Positions 39,468 to 48,672 of a stretch of 64,000 nt of DNA are shown one piece after another. A program made the position numbers and the translations under genes. Within the stretch, counting starts at the first letter, position 1; each line of letters starts with the position of its first letter. The stretch lies in the NCBI RefSeq assembly GCF_001618145.1, contig NZ_LQNF01000006.1:62001-126000 (forward strand), given 5' to 3'. The notes beneath the pieces were generated by a model. It ran no database searches, had not been told where the DNA came from, and saw only the letters and a list, made by a program, of their open reading frames with translations. The DNA comes from Oceanobacillus damuensis. GTDB taxonomy: Bacteria > Bacillota > Bacilli > Bacillales > Amphibacillaceae.

Positions 39468-41155
39468 TGAAGTCAAAAAGATTATTCTTATTTACCCTGT
39501 TGTTTGCATTCCTTTTGGTGCTTGCAGCCTGTACCGGTGATGGAGGGGCAGATACCGATGCAACGACTGAGGATGGGGAAGCAGACGCAGCGGAGAAAGC
39601 TGAAGCAAATGATGGTGAAGATAATGAAGCAGCAGCCGGGGATCAAGTTCTGGTATTTGCCCGTGGAGGGGATTCTGAAAGTTTGGATCCGGGCAGCACA
39701 ACAGATGGCGAATCATCCCGTGTGACGAAACAGGTACTTGAAGGCTTGTTGGATTTCGATAAAGATTCATTTGAACTTATACCGGGTCTGGCCCATGACT
39801 GGGAAGTATCGGAAGACGGACTGACCTATACATTCCATTTGGAGGAAGGGGTCACATTCCATGATGGTACAGATTTTAATGCGGAAGCTGTAAAAATCAA
39901 CTTTGAGCGCTGGGCAGATCCTGAACATGAGTATGCTTTTACTGATGATGGGTACGTATACTCTATGTACGGAACAATGTTTGGTGGCTATAAAGGTGAT
40001 GATGGACATGTGATAGAAGCGATTAATGTCATTGATGATCATCAGATTGAATTTGTATTAAATCAGCCATTAGGATTTTTCCTGCAAAATTTAGGAATGA
40101 GTTATTTTGGAATTACTTCTCCGACAGCACTTGAAGAATATGGTTCTGAAATCAATGAGAATCCAGTAGGAACAGGTCCATTTGAGTTTGTGAGCTGGAA
40201 TAAGGACGATTCGATTATACTCGATAAATTCGATGGCTATCGCAAAGATGGCTTGCCAAAACTGGACCGGGTCATTTTTGAAGTTATCCCGGATAACGCT
40301 GCTCGCTTAATTGCATTGCGTGCTGGAGAGATAGACATTATGGATGGGTTGAATCCGGATGATGCTGCAGGTATCGAGGCGGAAGCTGGGTTAGAATTGT
40401 TGACACGTGCTGAAAATAATTTTGGTTATGTCGGGTTTAATGCACAAAAAGCGCCTGTTGAAAGCAAAGAGGTTCGCCAGGCAATCAGTTATGCAATAGA
40501 CAACCAGGCAATCGCCGATGCTTTATATGCAGGTTATGCCACTTCCGCGAAAAATCCATTACCACCAGGATATTTAGGTTACAACGATGAGGTTGAAGGC
40601 TATCCATATGACCCAGAGAAAGCAAAGGATTTACTTGCTGAAGCGGGGTATGATAGTGGGTTGGAAATTGAACTGATGATGTCACCAACAGCAAGGCCTT
40701 ATATGCCAGATCCGGAAACAGTTGCTCAAATTGTACAAAGCAACTTAGCCGATGTTGGTATTGATGTGACAATTACAAGTCACGAATGGGCACCATACTT
40801 GGAGCAGACAATAAAAGGTGATCATCAAATGTTCATTCTGGGCTGGTCTGGAACCAATGGAGATCCAGACTACTTCTTAAGCAGCCTTCTCCATGGATCA
40901 AATGTCGGAAGCAGTAACCGTACATTCTATCAAAACGATGAAGTTGATGAACTGCTGGATGGTGCAAAAAGAGCAGTAGATCAAGCTGAGCGTGCCGAAC
41001 TCTATATGCAGGCACAGGAATTGATTTCAGAAGATGCACCTATGGTTACATTAGTGCATTCAACACCTGTTATGGCCATTTCTGAACGTGTACTGAATTA
41101 TGTGCCTCATCCATCAACTAGCGAATCATTAGAAGAAGTGGAATTAGCGGAATAA
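39464..41155 (+). CDS. Peptide ABC transporter substrate-binding lipoprotein (SBP_bac_5)
   Basis: Family 5 extracellular binding protein, 563 residues. Signal peptide with lipobox LAAC (Cys23), then a linker of about 35 residues very rich in Asp, Glu and Ala, a style common in halotolerant Bacilli. The mature domain runs from [16 protein letters not shown] to the C-terminus with [15 protein letters not shown], the family signature. ATG 39464 or 39467 could start it. Anchored by Lgt-type lipidation and delivers solute to the two permeases; resembles DppE/OppA/GsiB, so peptide cargo is likely but not proved. Confidence 0.9.
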   Translation: MMKSKRLFLFTLLFAFLLVLAACTGDGGADTDATTEDGEADAAEKAEANDGEDNEAAAGDQVLVFARGGDSESLDPGSTTDGESSRVTKQVLEGLLDFDKDSFELIPGLAHDWEVSEDGLTYTFHLEEGVTFHDGTDFNAEAVKINFERWADPEHEYAFTDDGYVYSMYGTMFGGYKGDDGHVIEAINVIDDHQIEFVLNQPLGFFLQNLGMSYFGITSPTALEEYGSEINENPVGTGPFEFVSWNKDDSIILDKFDGYRKDGLPKLDRVIFEVIPDNAARLIALRAGEIDIMDGLNPDDAAGIEAEAGLELLTRAENNFGYVGFNAQKAPVESKEVRQAISYAIDNQAIADALYAGYATSAKNPLPPGYLGYNDEVEGYPYDPEKAKDLLAEAGYDSGLEIELMMSPTARPYMPDPETVAQIVQSNLADVGIDVTITSHEWAPYLEQTIKGDHQMFILGWSGTNGDPDYFLSSLLHGSNVGSSNRTFYQNDEVDELLDGAKRAVDQAERAELYMQAQELISEDAPMVTLVHSTPVMAISERVLNYVPHPSTSESLEEVELAE

Positions 41156-41166
41156 AGCTATGAAGA

Positions 41167-41196
41167 GGTAGTAGTCAACTTGCTGCTACCTTTTTT
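41167..41196 (+). terminator. Intra-operon terminator/attenuator behind the binding protein
   Basis: GGTAGTAG/CTGCTACC stem (one G-T pair), 8-nt loop and six T residues. Placement between the binding protein and the permeases would leave more binding-protein message than permease message. Confidence 0.75.
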
Positions 41197-41243
41197 AATT
41201 AGAACATAAGATTTATAAATGGGTGGAAGATTGGGGTGATGTG

Positions 41244-42245
41244 ATGTTTGCCTATATTATGCGTCGTTTGTTAATGCTCATACCAGTTCTTTTGGGCATG
41301 ACTTTAATTACTTTTTCTATTGTACATCTTATACCAGGTAACCCTGCCCAGGTGATTTTAGGTGAAACTGCTTCGGCACAAGCTATTGCAGATTTGGAAG
41401 AGAATATGGGATTGACGGAGCCGTATTTTGTTCAGTATGGCATTTATCTTACGGATCTGCTTCAAGGGGATCTGGGCACTTCATTACGTTCAAAGTCAGC
41501 TATTTCCAGTGAAATCTGGCCTTACATAGCAGCTACCTTTGAACTGACTGTATTTGCCATGCTGTTTGCCATTTTTATCGGGGTGAATGCTGGAATCATA
41601 AGTGCTTGGAAGCAGAACACCTGGTTCGATTATTTGGCCATGCTGATTGCTCTAATCGGTGTTTCCATGCCTGTGTTCTGGCTTGCATTGATGGAGCAAT
41701 GGGTCTTTGCGCAGGAACTTGGATGGCTGCCGGCATATGGGAGACAGGAAAGCAGAGATCCGATCGCGGCAATTACTCATTTTTATGTGCTGGATTCATT
41801 AATACACTTAGACTTTGACCGGACAGTCACTATTTTAAAGCATTTGGTTTTACCAAGTATCGCTTTAGGGACCATTCCAATGGCGATCATTGCGAGAATG
41901 ACGCGGTCCAGCATGCTTGAAGTCATGAAATCTGACTATATCAGAACGGTTCGTGCCAAAGGTTCTGGTCAGTTTTTGATAATTTACAAACATGCATTAA
42001 AGAATGCAATGATCCCTGTTCTGACGGTAATTGGACTGCAGGCTGGCGTACTTCTGGGCGGTGCAATTTTGACGGAAACGATTTTCAGTTGGCCGGGTAT
42101 AGGAAGGTATGTGTATGAAGCGATAAGCTACAGGGATTATCCTGTTATTCAGTCTGGCATTCTGGTGATTGCGTTTATTTTTGTCATGATCAATTTAATT
42201 GTTGATATCCTTTATAAAAAAATTGATCCACGGATTAAATATTAA
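41244..42245 (+). CDS. Peptide ABC transporter permease (DppB/OppB type)
   Basis: A 333-residue inner-membrane permease with six hydrophobic spans: MRRLLMLIPVLLGMTLITFSIVHLIPGNPAQV is the standard DppB N-terminus. The EAA loop (YIRTVRAKGSGQFLIIYKHALKNAMIPVLT) docks the ATPases. ATG 41244 is chosen over GTG 41223 because of the GGGGTGATG just upstream. Pairs with the next gene to form the channel. Confidence 0.9.
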   Translation: MFAYIMRRLLMLIPVLLGMTLITFSIVHLIPGNPAQVILGETASAQAIADLEENMGLTEPYFVQYGIYLTDLLQGDLGTSLRSKSAISSEIWPYIAATFELTVFAMLFAIFIGVNAGIISAWKQNTWFDYLAMLIALIGVSMPVFWLALMEQWVFAQELGWLPAYGRQESRDPIAAITHFYVLDSLIHLDFDRTVTILKHLVLPSIALGTIPMAIIARMTRSSMLEVMKSDYIRTVRAKGSGQFLIIYKHALKNAMIPVLTVIGLQAGVLLGGAILTETIFSWPGIGRYVYEAISYRDYPVIQSGILVIAFIFVMINLIVDILYKKIDPRIKY

Positions 42246-42257
42246 GGGGGATTGCAA

Positions 42258-43190
42258 ATGTTATTAAAAGACAAGGATGAACATACTGAACAGCAAATAG
42301 CAAACCCTGCAAAAGTGGGACAACAGTTTGATCCAGAGGAAATTGATGCAATCTCCCCGTGGAAGGATACGCTCAGACAATTAACGAGAAATCGTTTTGC
42401 TGTCATTGGATTTATGATTATTGTGCTGTTTGTTTTGCTTGGAATAGCTGCACCATTACTGACACCTTATGCTTATCAGGAGCAAAATCTTGTTAACCGA
42501 CTGCAACCACCATCGGCAGAATATTGGTTTGGCACAGACCATATTGGCAGGGATGTATTTACAAGATTGGCGTTTGGTGCGAGGGTGTCACTTCAGGTGG
42601 GATTCTTTGCAGTCTCTGGTGCATTGATTTTTGGTACGTCGCTGGGAATTATAGCAGGGTATTTCGGTCGCTGGATCGATATGATTATATCACGGATATT
42701 CGATATATTATTGGCATTTCCGAGTATCCTGCTGGCAATTGCCATCGTTGCCATTTTAGGACCTTCGCTTGAAAATGCGTTAATTGCAATAGCCATTATT
42801 AATATTCCAATATTTGGTCGGCTTGTACGTTCAAGGGTGATCAGCTTACGGGAAGAAGAGTATATTATGGCTGCAAAAGCCCAGGGGATGAAAAATGGAC
42901 GGATCATTCTTCATCATATTTTACCAAACAGCACCGCTCCGATAATTGTGCAAGCAACATTAAGTTTTGGTACAGCAATACTTGAAGCGGCTGCACTTGG
43001 CTTCCTTGGTTTGGGTGTTCAGCCGCCAACTCCCGAGTGGGGTCAAATGCTGGCGGATGCACGTGATTTCATTCAGCTTGCACCCTGGACTTTAATTGCG
43101 CCGGGCGTTTCGATCATGCTTGTTGTGCTGGGATTTAATTTAATTGGGGATGGATTAAGAGATGCACTCGATCCCAAAATGAAGAATTGA
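42258..43190 (+). CDS. Peptide ABC transporter permease (DppC/OppC type)
   Basis: A 310-residue permease: a cytoplasmic N-terminal tail of about 50 residues, then the oppC_N region (FAVIGFMIIVLFVLLGIAAP), six spans in all, and the EAA loop EEEYIMAAKAQGMKNGRIILHHILPNSTAPIIV. GGGGG supports ATG 42258; TTG 42252 is too close to that site. Last gene of the ABC operon. Confidence 0.9.
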   Translation: MLLKDKDEHTEQQIANPAKVGQQFDPEEIDAISPWKDTLRQLTRNRFAVIGFMIIVLFVLLGIAAPLLTPYAYQEQNLVNRLQPPSAEYWFGTDHIGRDVFTRLAFGARVSLQVGFFAVSGALIFGTSLGIIAGYFGRWIDMIISRIFDILLAFPSILLAIAIVAILGPSLENALIAIAIINIPIFGRLVRSRVISLREEEYIMAAKAQGMKNGRIILHHILPNSTAPIIVQATLSFGTAILEAAALGFLGLGVQPPTPEWGQMLADARDFIQLAPWTLIAPGVSIMLVVLGFNLIGDGLRDALDPKMKN

Positions 43191-43223
43191 ATGAAATTGA
43201 AGGTGTATACTATGTATGGTAAA

Positions 43224-43245
43224 GGGAATCTCAGTTGGGATTCCC
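43224..43245. terminator. Hairpin between the ABC operon and the convergent lipoprotein gene
   Basis: GGGAATC/GATTCCC stem, 8-nt loop, without a convincing T-run on either side; a weak terminator at best. Confidence 0.4.
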
Positions 43246-43279
43246 TAGAAATATGAAAATTAACGTAAACCGTAATTTG

Positions 43280-43744
43280 TTAATGTTGATGGCTCTCTTC
43301 TTCTTCCTCTTCTTCATCGGCAGCTTCCTCGTAGTCATCTGGTGAAGCATTACCTACGATCACTTCCTTAAGTGGCATTGTATGGAGATCTCTTGCAGTT
43401 GTGTGAGCATGTATTTCATATATGCCATCTTTTTCAAATGTTGCTTCAGCTGTATAGGAACCATCCTTATTATTATCGGACTCTATCATGATGTTGTCAT
43501 CTCTTTGGCCTTTTTCCCATACCTCGAAGACTACTTCATCAGCATCTGTTACAGGTTCATTGTCATAGGTCACAATCGCTGTTAAATCAATTGATTCATT
43601 AACTTCTGCCGTTACTGGAACCTCAAAATCCACCTCAAGTATCGGCAATTCCTCTGATTCCTTTTCATCTGCAGATTCTTCATTCCCATTGCATGCCGCT
43701 AAAGTAACTATTACAAGCAATAGCAGCCATTGTTTTCTTAGCAT
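43280..43744 (-). CDS. YtkA/FixH-like lipoprotein
   Basis: A 154-residue secreted lipoprotein: signal peptide with lipobox LAAC (Cys18), a short acidic spacer, then a YtkA-like beta-sandwich domain (about 35-125: VTAEVNESIDLTAIVTYDNEPV...GSYTAEATFEKDGIYEIHAHTTARDLHTMPLKEVIVG). The tail is extremely acidic and ends HQH. YtkA-like proteins are poorly characterised; some occur near copper or cytochrome-oxidase genes. The histidines (HAHTTARDLH, HQH) could bind metal, which is speculation. GGAGGA before ATG. Stands alone between two transporter operons. Confidence 0.8.
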   Translation of the reverse strand: MLRKQWLLLLVIVTLAACNGNEESADEKESEELPILEVDFEVPVTAEVNESIDLTAIVTYDNEPVTDADEVVFEVWEKGQRDDNIMIESDNNKDGSYTAEATFEKDGIYEIHAHTTARDLHTMPLKEVIVGNASPDDYEEAADEEEEEEESHQH

Positions 43745-43886
43745 TGTCAGTCCTCCGATTCTATAGTAATAACAATAATCCGTAGTTGAATCAGCTACAG
43801 TATATCATGGAAGACTCATTTAATTAATTGAACGTTTGGTGAAATGAAGCAGCACCTTGTGAATAGAACCATAGCTTATAAATATA

Positions 43887-43935
43887 TTGACACTATTAAA
43901 AAATTCAAATAATATGTAATATGTAAGCGGTTTAT
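43887..43935 (+). promoter_or_regulatory. Promoter of the TAXI-TRAP operon with a possible cre site
   Basis: -35 TTGACA (43887-43892), 17-bp spacer, -10 TAATAT (43910-43915). TGTAAGCGGTTTAT (43922-43935) agrees with the cre consensus at 12 of 14 positions (the final CA is missing) and would lie around the transcription start. Confidence 0.65.
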
Positions 43936-43988
43936 GATAAACTTTTACAAATCTTACGGTAATACAACAATTAAAGGGGGTAATTTAT

Positions 43989-44972
43989 ATGAACAAGACA
44001 AAATTAGGCTATTTATTAGCTGTAATCCTATTAACTGGAATTATTCTGGCGGCCTGTGGAAACGACGATGATGCTGATTCATCTGAAGATGGAGATGGTG
44101 AAGGATTAGATACGAATATAGTGACCATTGCTACTGGAGGGGCTTCAGGACCTTATAATATAATTGCAACAACATTGGCTGAAAAATATAGCTCGGAGTA
44201 TGGTGTTAACTCCAGGACGCAGACAACTGGTGCTTCTGTTGAAAATGTTAACTTAATTGAACAGGATAAAGTTGAAATGGCATTTACGATGAGTGATGTT
44301 GTCAGCCAGGCGATTAATGGTGAGGTTAGTTTCGAGGAGCCTGCAGAAAAATTAAATCAAATCGCTGCCATGTATCCGAACTATGTTCAAATCGTAACGA
44401 CTGCAAACTCAGGAATCGAAACATTTGAAGATTTAAAAGGAAAGCGAATAGCGGTGGGAGATCAAAACTCCGGGGTTGAGGTAAATGCCCGTACGCTTCT
44501 GAACGGCCATGGTATTACATACGATGACATTGAAGTTGATTACCTGGGTTATGCCGAAGCAGCCGATGGACTACGTGCAGGTCAATTGGACGCAGCATTC
44601 CTGACAAGTGGCCTTCCGAATGCTTCCTTACTGGAATTATCGGAAACATTGGATATCCGACTGGTTACTATTGACCCGGCAGATGTGGAAGAGATTGCTC
44701 AGGATGAATCCTATTTTGTAGCTATGGAAATCCCTGCTGGCACATATGGCAATGATGAGCCCATTCCGACAGCAGCAATTATGAATGCATTAGTGGTACA
44801 TGCCGATATGAGTGAAGATGATGTTTATGAACTGACCAAAACTTTCTTTGACAGTCTTGATAGTCTGGTAAACTCACATCAGGCAGCTGCAGACATTTCA
44901 CTTGAAGCAGCACAGGAAGGGCTTGTAGCACCTATACACCCAGGGGCAGAACGCTACTACAATGAACAGTAA
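43989..44972 (+). CDS. TAXI-family TRAP transporter solute-binding lipoprotein
   Basis: A 327-residue periplasmic-type binding protein of the TAXI class. Signal peptide with lipobox LAAC (Cys23), acidic linker, then the hallmark TIATGGASGPYNIIATTLAEKYS and a C-terminal ALVVHADMSEDDVYELTKTFFDSLDSL. TAXI proteins bind carboxylates such as glutamate, though few substrates are known. AAAGGGGG before ATG. First of four genes; overlaps the DUF1850 gene by 11 bases. Confidence 0.92.
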   Translation: MNKTKLGYLLAVILLTGIILAACGNDDDADSSEDGDGEGLDTNIVTIATGGASGPYNIIATTLAEKYSSEYGVNSRTQTTGASVENVNLIEQDKVEMAFTMSDVVSQAINGEVSFEEPAEKLNQIAAMYPNYVQIVTTANSGIETFEDLKGKRIAVGDQNSGVEVNARTLLNGHGITYDDIEVDYLGYAEAADGLRAGQLDAAFLTSGLPNASLLELSETLDIRLVTIDPADVEEIAQDESYFVAMEIPAGTYGNDEPIPTAAIMNALVVHADMSEDDVYELTKTFFDSLDSLVNSHQAAADISLEAAQEGLVAPIHPGAERYYNEQ

Positions 44973-45426
44973 AAGGTTTTTATGGAGCGCATGTATACTT
45001 GTGCTCCTCTTTTCTCTTTTTTTCAAAATACCTGTTATTAAACTTGATTTCGGACATGCCATCTATTATTTGGAGAAGGATGAATTCGAATTAAGGTGGA
45101 TTCATTCCGTTGAAAAGGAAGAATGGGTGGAAAAATATATACGGGACAGTGATGAACTGATCCTTACAGAAACCTATTTCAAGACATTTGGTGCAGGTGT
45201 TCCATCAGATGGGGAAATTATGGGTTTGCATGATGGTTATATCCATATGAAGATAGACCAGCGATTTCGGGAGTTGAATCTGACTGTCTCGGAAAATGTA
45301 AAAACAACCATAATCAGTGACAATGCCGAGCTACCCTTATACGAAATAATTAGTGACTACGAAAGTGTAATTATCTCCATAGAATATTTACATATTTGGG
45401 AGTACATTGGAGGCGAATTTTTATGA
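44962..45426 (+). CDS. DUF1850 protein associated with TAXI-TRAP transporters
   Basis: A 154-residue protein with one N-terminal hydrophobic segment (about 6-24), then a domain with FELRWIHSVEKEEWVEKY and GAGVPSDGE, the DUF1850 pattern. DUF1850 genes are regularly found between TAXI binding proteins and fused TRAP permeases, so it is probably an accessory subunit outside the membrane; its role is unknown. ATG overlaps the previous gene and its stop overlaps the next start (ATGA). Confidence 0.85.
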   Translation: MNSKRFLWSACILVLLFSLFFKIPVIKLDFGHAIYYLEKDEFELRWIHSVEKEEWVEKYIRDSDELILTETYFKTFGAGVPSDGEIMGLHDGYIHMKIDQRFRELNLTVSENVKTTIISDNAELPLYEIISDYESVIISIEYLHIWEYIGGEFL

Positions 45427-47453
45427 CAGAAAAAAACGATCATCCTGTAATGGATAAAACTACTCCCGAAGTAGTTGATACTAAAAAGACGCAGGAAGTA
45501 TTGGAAAAGTATGACGCCGAATCAAGAGTAAGAAATGTAAAAAACAGAAATATCGCGATTTTTATTTCACTGATTGCAATTTTATATTCTATCTATCATC
45601 TCTATGTTACATATAACCCAATTCCCGCCCTCTTACAAAGGTCAATCCATATGTCTGTGGGTATGGCACTTGTATTCCTTATCTTTCCTACATTCAAAAA
45701 GCAAAACAGAGCAGCCATCCCTGTATATGACTGGGTGCTGTTTCTATTAAGTATCGCTTCTTCTTTATATTTAATTGTTGAGTATAACGCCATAGTAACC
45801 ACACGTGGCGGAATTCCAAATACAGTTGATATTTTGTTTGCAATCATGACTGTACTGTTGGTGCTTGAGGCTGCAAGGAGGGTTACCGGTCTTATTTTAC
45901 CGATATTGGCTTTGATCTTTCTCTCATATCCTTTCTTCAGCCATATGGATTGGCTTCCAAATATGCTGATAACAAGAGCCTTTGATTTAGGAGACATCTT
46001 CGGTCAATTGTACTTGAAAACGGAAGGTCTATTTTCCACGGCAATTGGTGCTTCCGTGCAATTTATATTCCTGTTTATCTTGTTTGGAGCTTTCCTGACA
46101 AAATCAGGAATGGGTCAGTTGTTTAATGATCTGGCAATGGCGCTGGCGGGGAGTAAGCAAGGCGGACCAGCGAAAGTTGCAGTGATTTCCAGTGGATTTA
46201 TGGGAAGCATCAATGGAGCTGCAGTAGCCAATGTAGTAGGTACCGGGTCCTTTACGATACCTTTAATGAAAAAAATCGGATATTCCAAAAACTTTTCCGG
46301 AGCTGTTGAAGCCAGTGCTTCAATTGGGGGCCAGATTTTGCCGCCGATCATGGGTGCGAGTGCATTCATTATGGCAGAGACGACTGGGATAGCGTATGGA
46401 ACAATTGCCCTGGCAGCATTGATTCCAGCGGTACTCTATTTTCTTGCAGTTATTATGCAAGTCCATTTTCGGGCCGGCAGAAGAAATTTAAAGGGCATTC
46501 CAAAAGCTGATTTGCCGCGGGCGAAGGATGTATTAAAAGAGAGAGGTCACCTGCTTCTCCCCATCGCCGGGCTTATTTTGATGCTTTATATGGGGATACC
46601 TGTAAGCTTCTCAGCGTTTTACACAATCATTCTTACAGTAATCATAGCTTCTCTCCGGAAAGTCAGCCGGATGGGGATAAAAGAGATTTTAGGAGCTTTG
46701 GAAGATGGTGCAAGACAATCCTTATCCGTAATGATTGCCTGTGCGGTAGTGGGAATTATCATCGGTGTAGTTAACCTGACCAGCTTTGGTTCAGTGATGA
46801 CATCAGCGATCACAAGTATCGGAGCAGGTTCGCTATTCCTGACACTATTCCTTACCATGATTGCGTCTATTATCCTTGGAATGGGATTACCTTCCATCCC
46901 GGCTTATATCATCACTGCGACAATGACAGCACCTGCGCTTGCTGAATTTGGTATTCCGATTTTGGTTGCACATTTATTCGTATTTTACTTCGGTATATTT
47001 GCAAATATTACACCACCTGTAGCACTTGCAGCGTTTGCCGGAGCTGGTATTTCCGGCGGAGATCCGATGCGGACAGGATTCACAGCTTTACGCTTGGCGT
47101 TAGCAGGTTTCATCATTCCATATCTGTTCGTCTATAATCCTGCTATGCTGCTTGTTGATGTTACAGGGTTGCCTGTAAATGCTACAGAGTTTCCGCTTCC
47201 GCCAATGATGGAAGTGATATTGATTACAATCACGGCGGTTATTGGAATAGTAGGTCTTGGAGCGGCATTGGAAGGCTATTTCCAAACATATGTAAATGTA
47301 TTTCTCAGAATTATATTAGGTGCAGGCTCACTCATGATGATTATCCCGGAAACAGTTACCGATATAATTGGATTCATCGTGGTCGCAGTTGTATTTGCTG
47401 TGAATATCATAAAAAGCAATAGAGATGCAAGCGTACCAAAATCAGCAAGCTGA
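45423..47453 (+). CDS. TRAP transporter permease, fused 4TM/12TM subunits
   Basis: A 676-residue polytopic membrane protein in which the small DctQ-like and large DctM-like subunits are fused, as is standard for TAXI systems. Conserved DctM blocks are visible: SGFMGSINGAAVANVVGTGSFTIPLMKKIGYSKNFSGAVEASASIGGQILPPIMGASAFIM, read in several segments, and GMGLPSIPAYIITA. ATG 45423 with GGAGGC upstream is the start rather than 45396. Imports solute with Na+ or H+, sodium being common in halotolerant hosts. Confidence 0.92.
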   Translation: MTEKNDHPVMDKTTPEVVDTKKTQEVLEKYDAESRVRNVKNRNIAIFISLIAILYSIYHLYVTYNPIPALLQRSIHMSVGMALVFLIFPTFKKQNRAAIPVYDWVLFLLSIASSLYLIVEYNAIVTTRGGIPNTVDILFAIMTVLLVLEAARRVTGLILPILALIFLSYPFFSHMDWLPNMLITRAFDLGDIFGQLYLKTEGLFSTAIGASVQFIFLFILFGAFLTKSGMGQLFNDLAMALAGSKQGGPAKVAVISSGFMGSINGAAVANVVGTGSFTIPLMKKIGYSKNFSGAVEASASIGGQILPPIMGASAFIMAETTGIAYGTIALAALIPAVLYFLAVIMQVHFRAGRRNLKGIPKADLPRAKDVLKERGHLLLPIAGLILMLYMGIPVSFSAFYTIILTVIIASLRKVSRMGIKEILGALEDGARQSLSVMIACAVVGIIIGVVNLTSFGSVMTSAITSIGAGSLFLTLFLTMIASIILGMGLPSIPAYIITATMTAPALAEFGIPILVAHLFVFYFGIFANITPPVALAAFAGAGISGGDPMRTGFTALRLALAGFIIPYLFVYNPAMLLVDVTGLPVNATEFPLPPMMEVILITITAVIGIVGLGAALEGYFQTYVNVFLRIILGAGSLMMIIPETVTDIIGFIVVAVVFAVNIIKSNRDASVPKSAS

Positions 47454-47497
47454 GACTGTTATACGAGTAACTAGATTCCCAAAAAGAGGTGTAAGAA

Positions 47498-48430
47498 ATG
47501 AAATTATTAAGCTATCAAACAAAAGGTGCCGACTCCTGGAAGATGGGCTTTATGTTGGAGGATAAAGTGATTGATTTGCATACTGCATACCAACGCATGC
47601 TTATTTCCAAGTCAGAGACGGGTGCTTCACCTGCAAGTGAACAGGATATCCCAAATGATCCCGCTGCGTTCTTCGCTGGTGGCGATCATTTAATAGAGAA
47701 AGCGAAAGAAGCCTATAATCATCTATTGCATACAGATAATAGAGAAGGTTTTTGTTTTGATAGAGAGGAAGTTACCCTAGGAGCTCCAGTACCCTCTCCG
47801 TCAAAAATTATTTGCATCGGGAAAAATTATGCAGACCATGTTGCTGAAATGCAAAGTGAAATACCGAATTATCCAGTACTTTTTGCCAAGTTTGCGAATG
47901 CCTTGATTGGACCGGAAGATGCAATTGAAAAAACAGCCTCTACCGAGAAACTGGATTACGAAGTGGAGCTCACAATTGTAATTGGGAAAAAAGCTTCCAA
48001 AGTGAATAAAGAGGATGCTTTAGATTATATTGCAGGATACTCGATTGGCAATGACACATCAGCCCGTGATCTTCAAAAAAGAACTCCACAATGGCTGCAG
48101 GGTAAAACATTGGACCGCACAACACCAATCGGTCCATGGGTAGTAACAGCAGACGAAGTAGGGGATCCTTCCAATTTATCCATTAAATCATATGTTAACG
48201 GGGAAGAAAGACAATCATCGAATACAAGTCATCTGATTTTTGGCGTTCCTTTTCTGATAGAGTTCATCTCTGATTTAATTACATTAAACCCAGGAGACAT
48301 TATCATGACAGGTACACCAGACGGAGTAGGTTTTGCAATGAACCCACCCCAATTTTTAAAGGATGGAGATACTGTGACATTGGAAATTGAAAAGGTAGGC
48401 ACAATGGAGAATGTGGTAAAAGAAGTTTAA
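47498..48430 (+). CDS. Fumarylacetoacetate hydrolase-family protein
   Basis: A 310-residue FAH-superfamily enzyme. The C-terminal catalytic domain (about 105-305) contains KIICIGKNYADHVAEM, the metal-binding ExE of LDYEVELTIVIG, and TGTPDGVGFAMNPPQFLKDGD. Members hydrolyse acylpyruvates, decarboxylate or isomerise hydroxy-dienedioates, or tautomerise oxaloacetate; sequence alone does not choose. It follows the TRAP permease by 44 bases with no terminator, so it probably acts on the imported carboxylate. AGAGGTG ribosome-binding site. Confidence 0.87.
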   Translation: MKLLSYQTKGADSWKMGFMLEDKVIDLHTAYQRMLISKSETGASPASEQDIPNDPAAFFAGGDHLIEKAKEAYNHLLHTDNREGFCFDREEVTLGAPVPSPSKIICIGKNYADHVAEMQSEIPNYPVLFAKFANALIGPEDAIEKTASTEKLDYEVELTIVIGKKASKVNKEDALDYIAGYSIGNDTSARDLQKRTPQWLQGKTLDRTTPIGPWVVTADEVGDPSNLSIKSYVNGEERQSSNTSHLIFGVPFLIEFISDLITLNPGDIIMTGTPDGVGFAMNPPQFLKDGDTVTLEIEKVGTMENVVKEV

Positions 48431-48440
48431 GGATAATAAT

Positions 48441-48475
48441 AAGAGAAGTTCCGACTATAGGAGCTTCTCTTTTTT
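48441..48475 (+). terminator. Terminator after the TRAP-FAH operon
   Basis: AAGAGAAGTTCC/GGAGCTTCTCTT stem (one T-G pair), 7-nt loop and T-run. Confidence 0.85.
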
Positions 48476-48511
48476 ACAGGTGGGAAAGTATAAAATTACC
48501 AGAATAAGTAC

Positions 48512-48555
48512 AACTAAGGCTGTCACCGAAGGGCTTGGTACAGTGATAGCTTACG
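48512..48555. repeat. Imperfect inverted repeat, copy 2 of a two-copy family
   Basis: Matches copy 1 (3417-3444, reverse complement) at 26 of 28 bases over AACTAAGGCT...GGCTTGGT, then diverges. Here it folds with GTGATAGCTT, complementary to its own AAGGCTGTCAC. Confidence 0.55.
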
Positions 48556-48672
48556 TTTAACAATATCTTCCTGAATTAACTGTATAAATATTTTTAAAAT
48601 TTATACATAGGAATGACATTTACTTGGAATAATGGCAAAATAGAAGGAGAGTGATTTGATTGAAGGAGTGTG

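Noticed and set aside
43224-43245. Strong bidirectional terminator between the ABC operon and the YtkA-like gene
   Set aside because: The hairpin has no convincing T-run on either side; kept only as a low-confidence feature.
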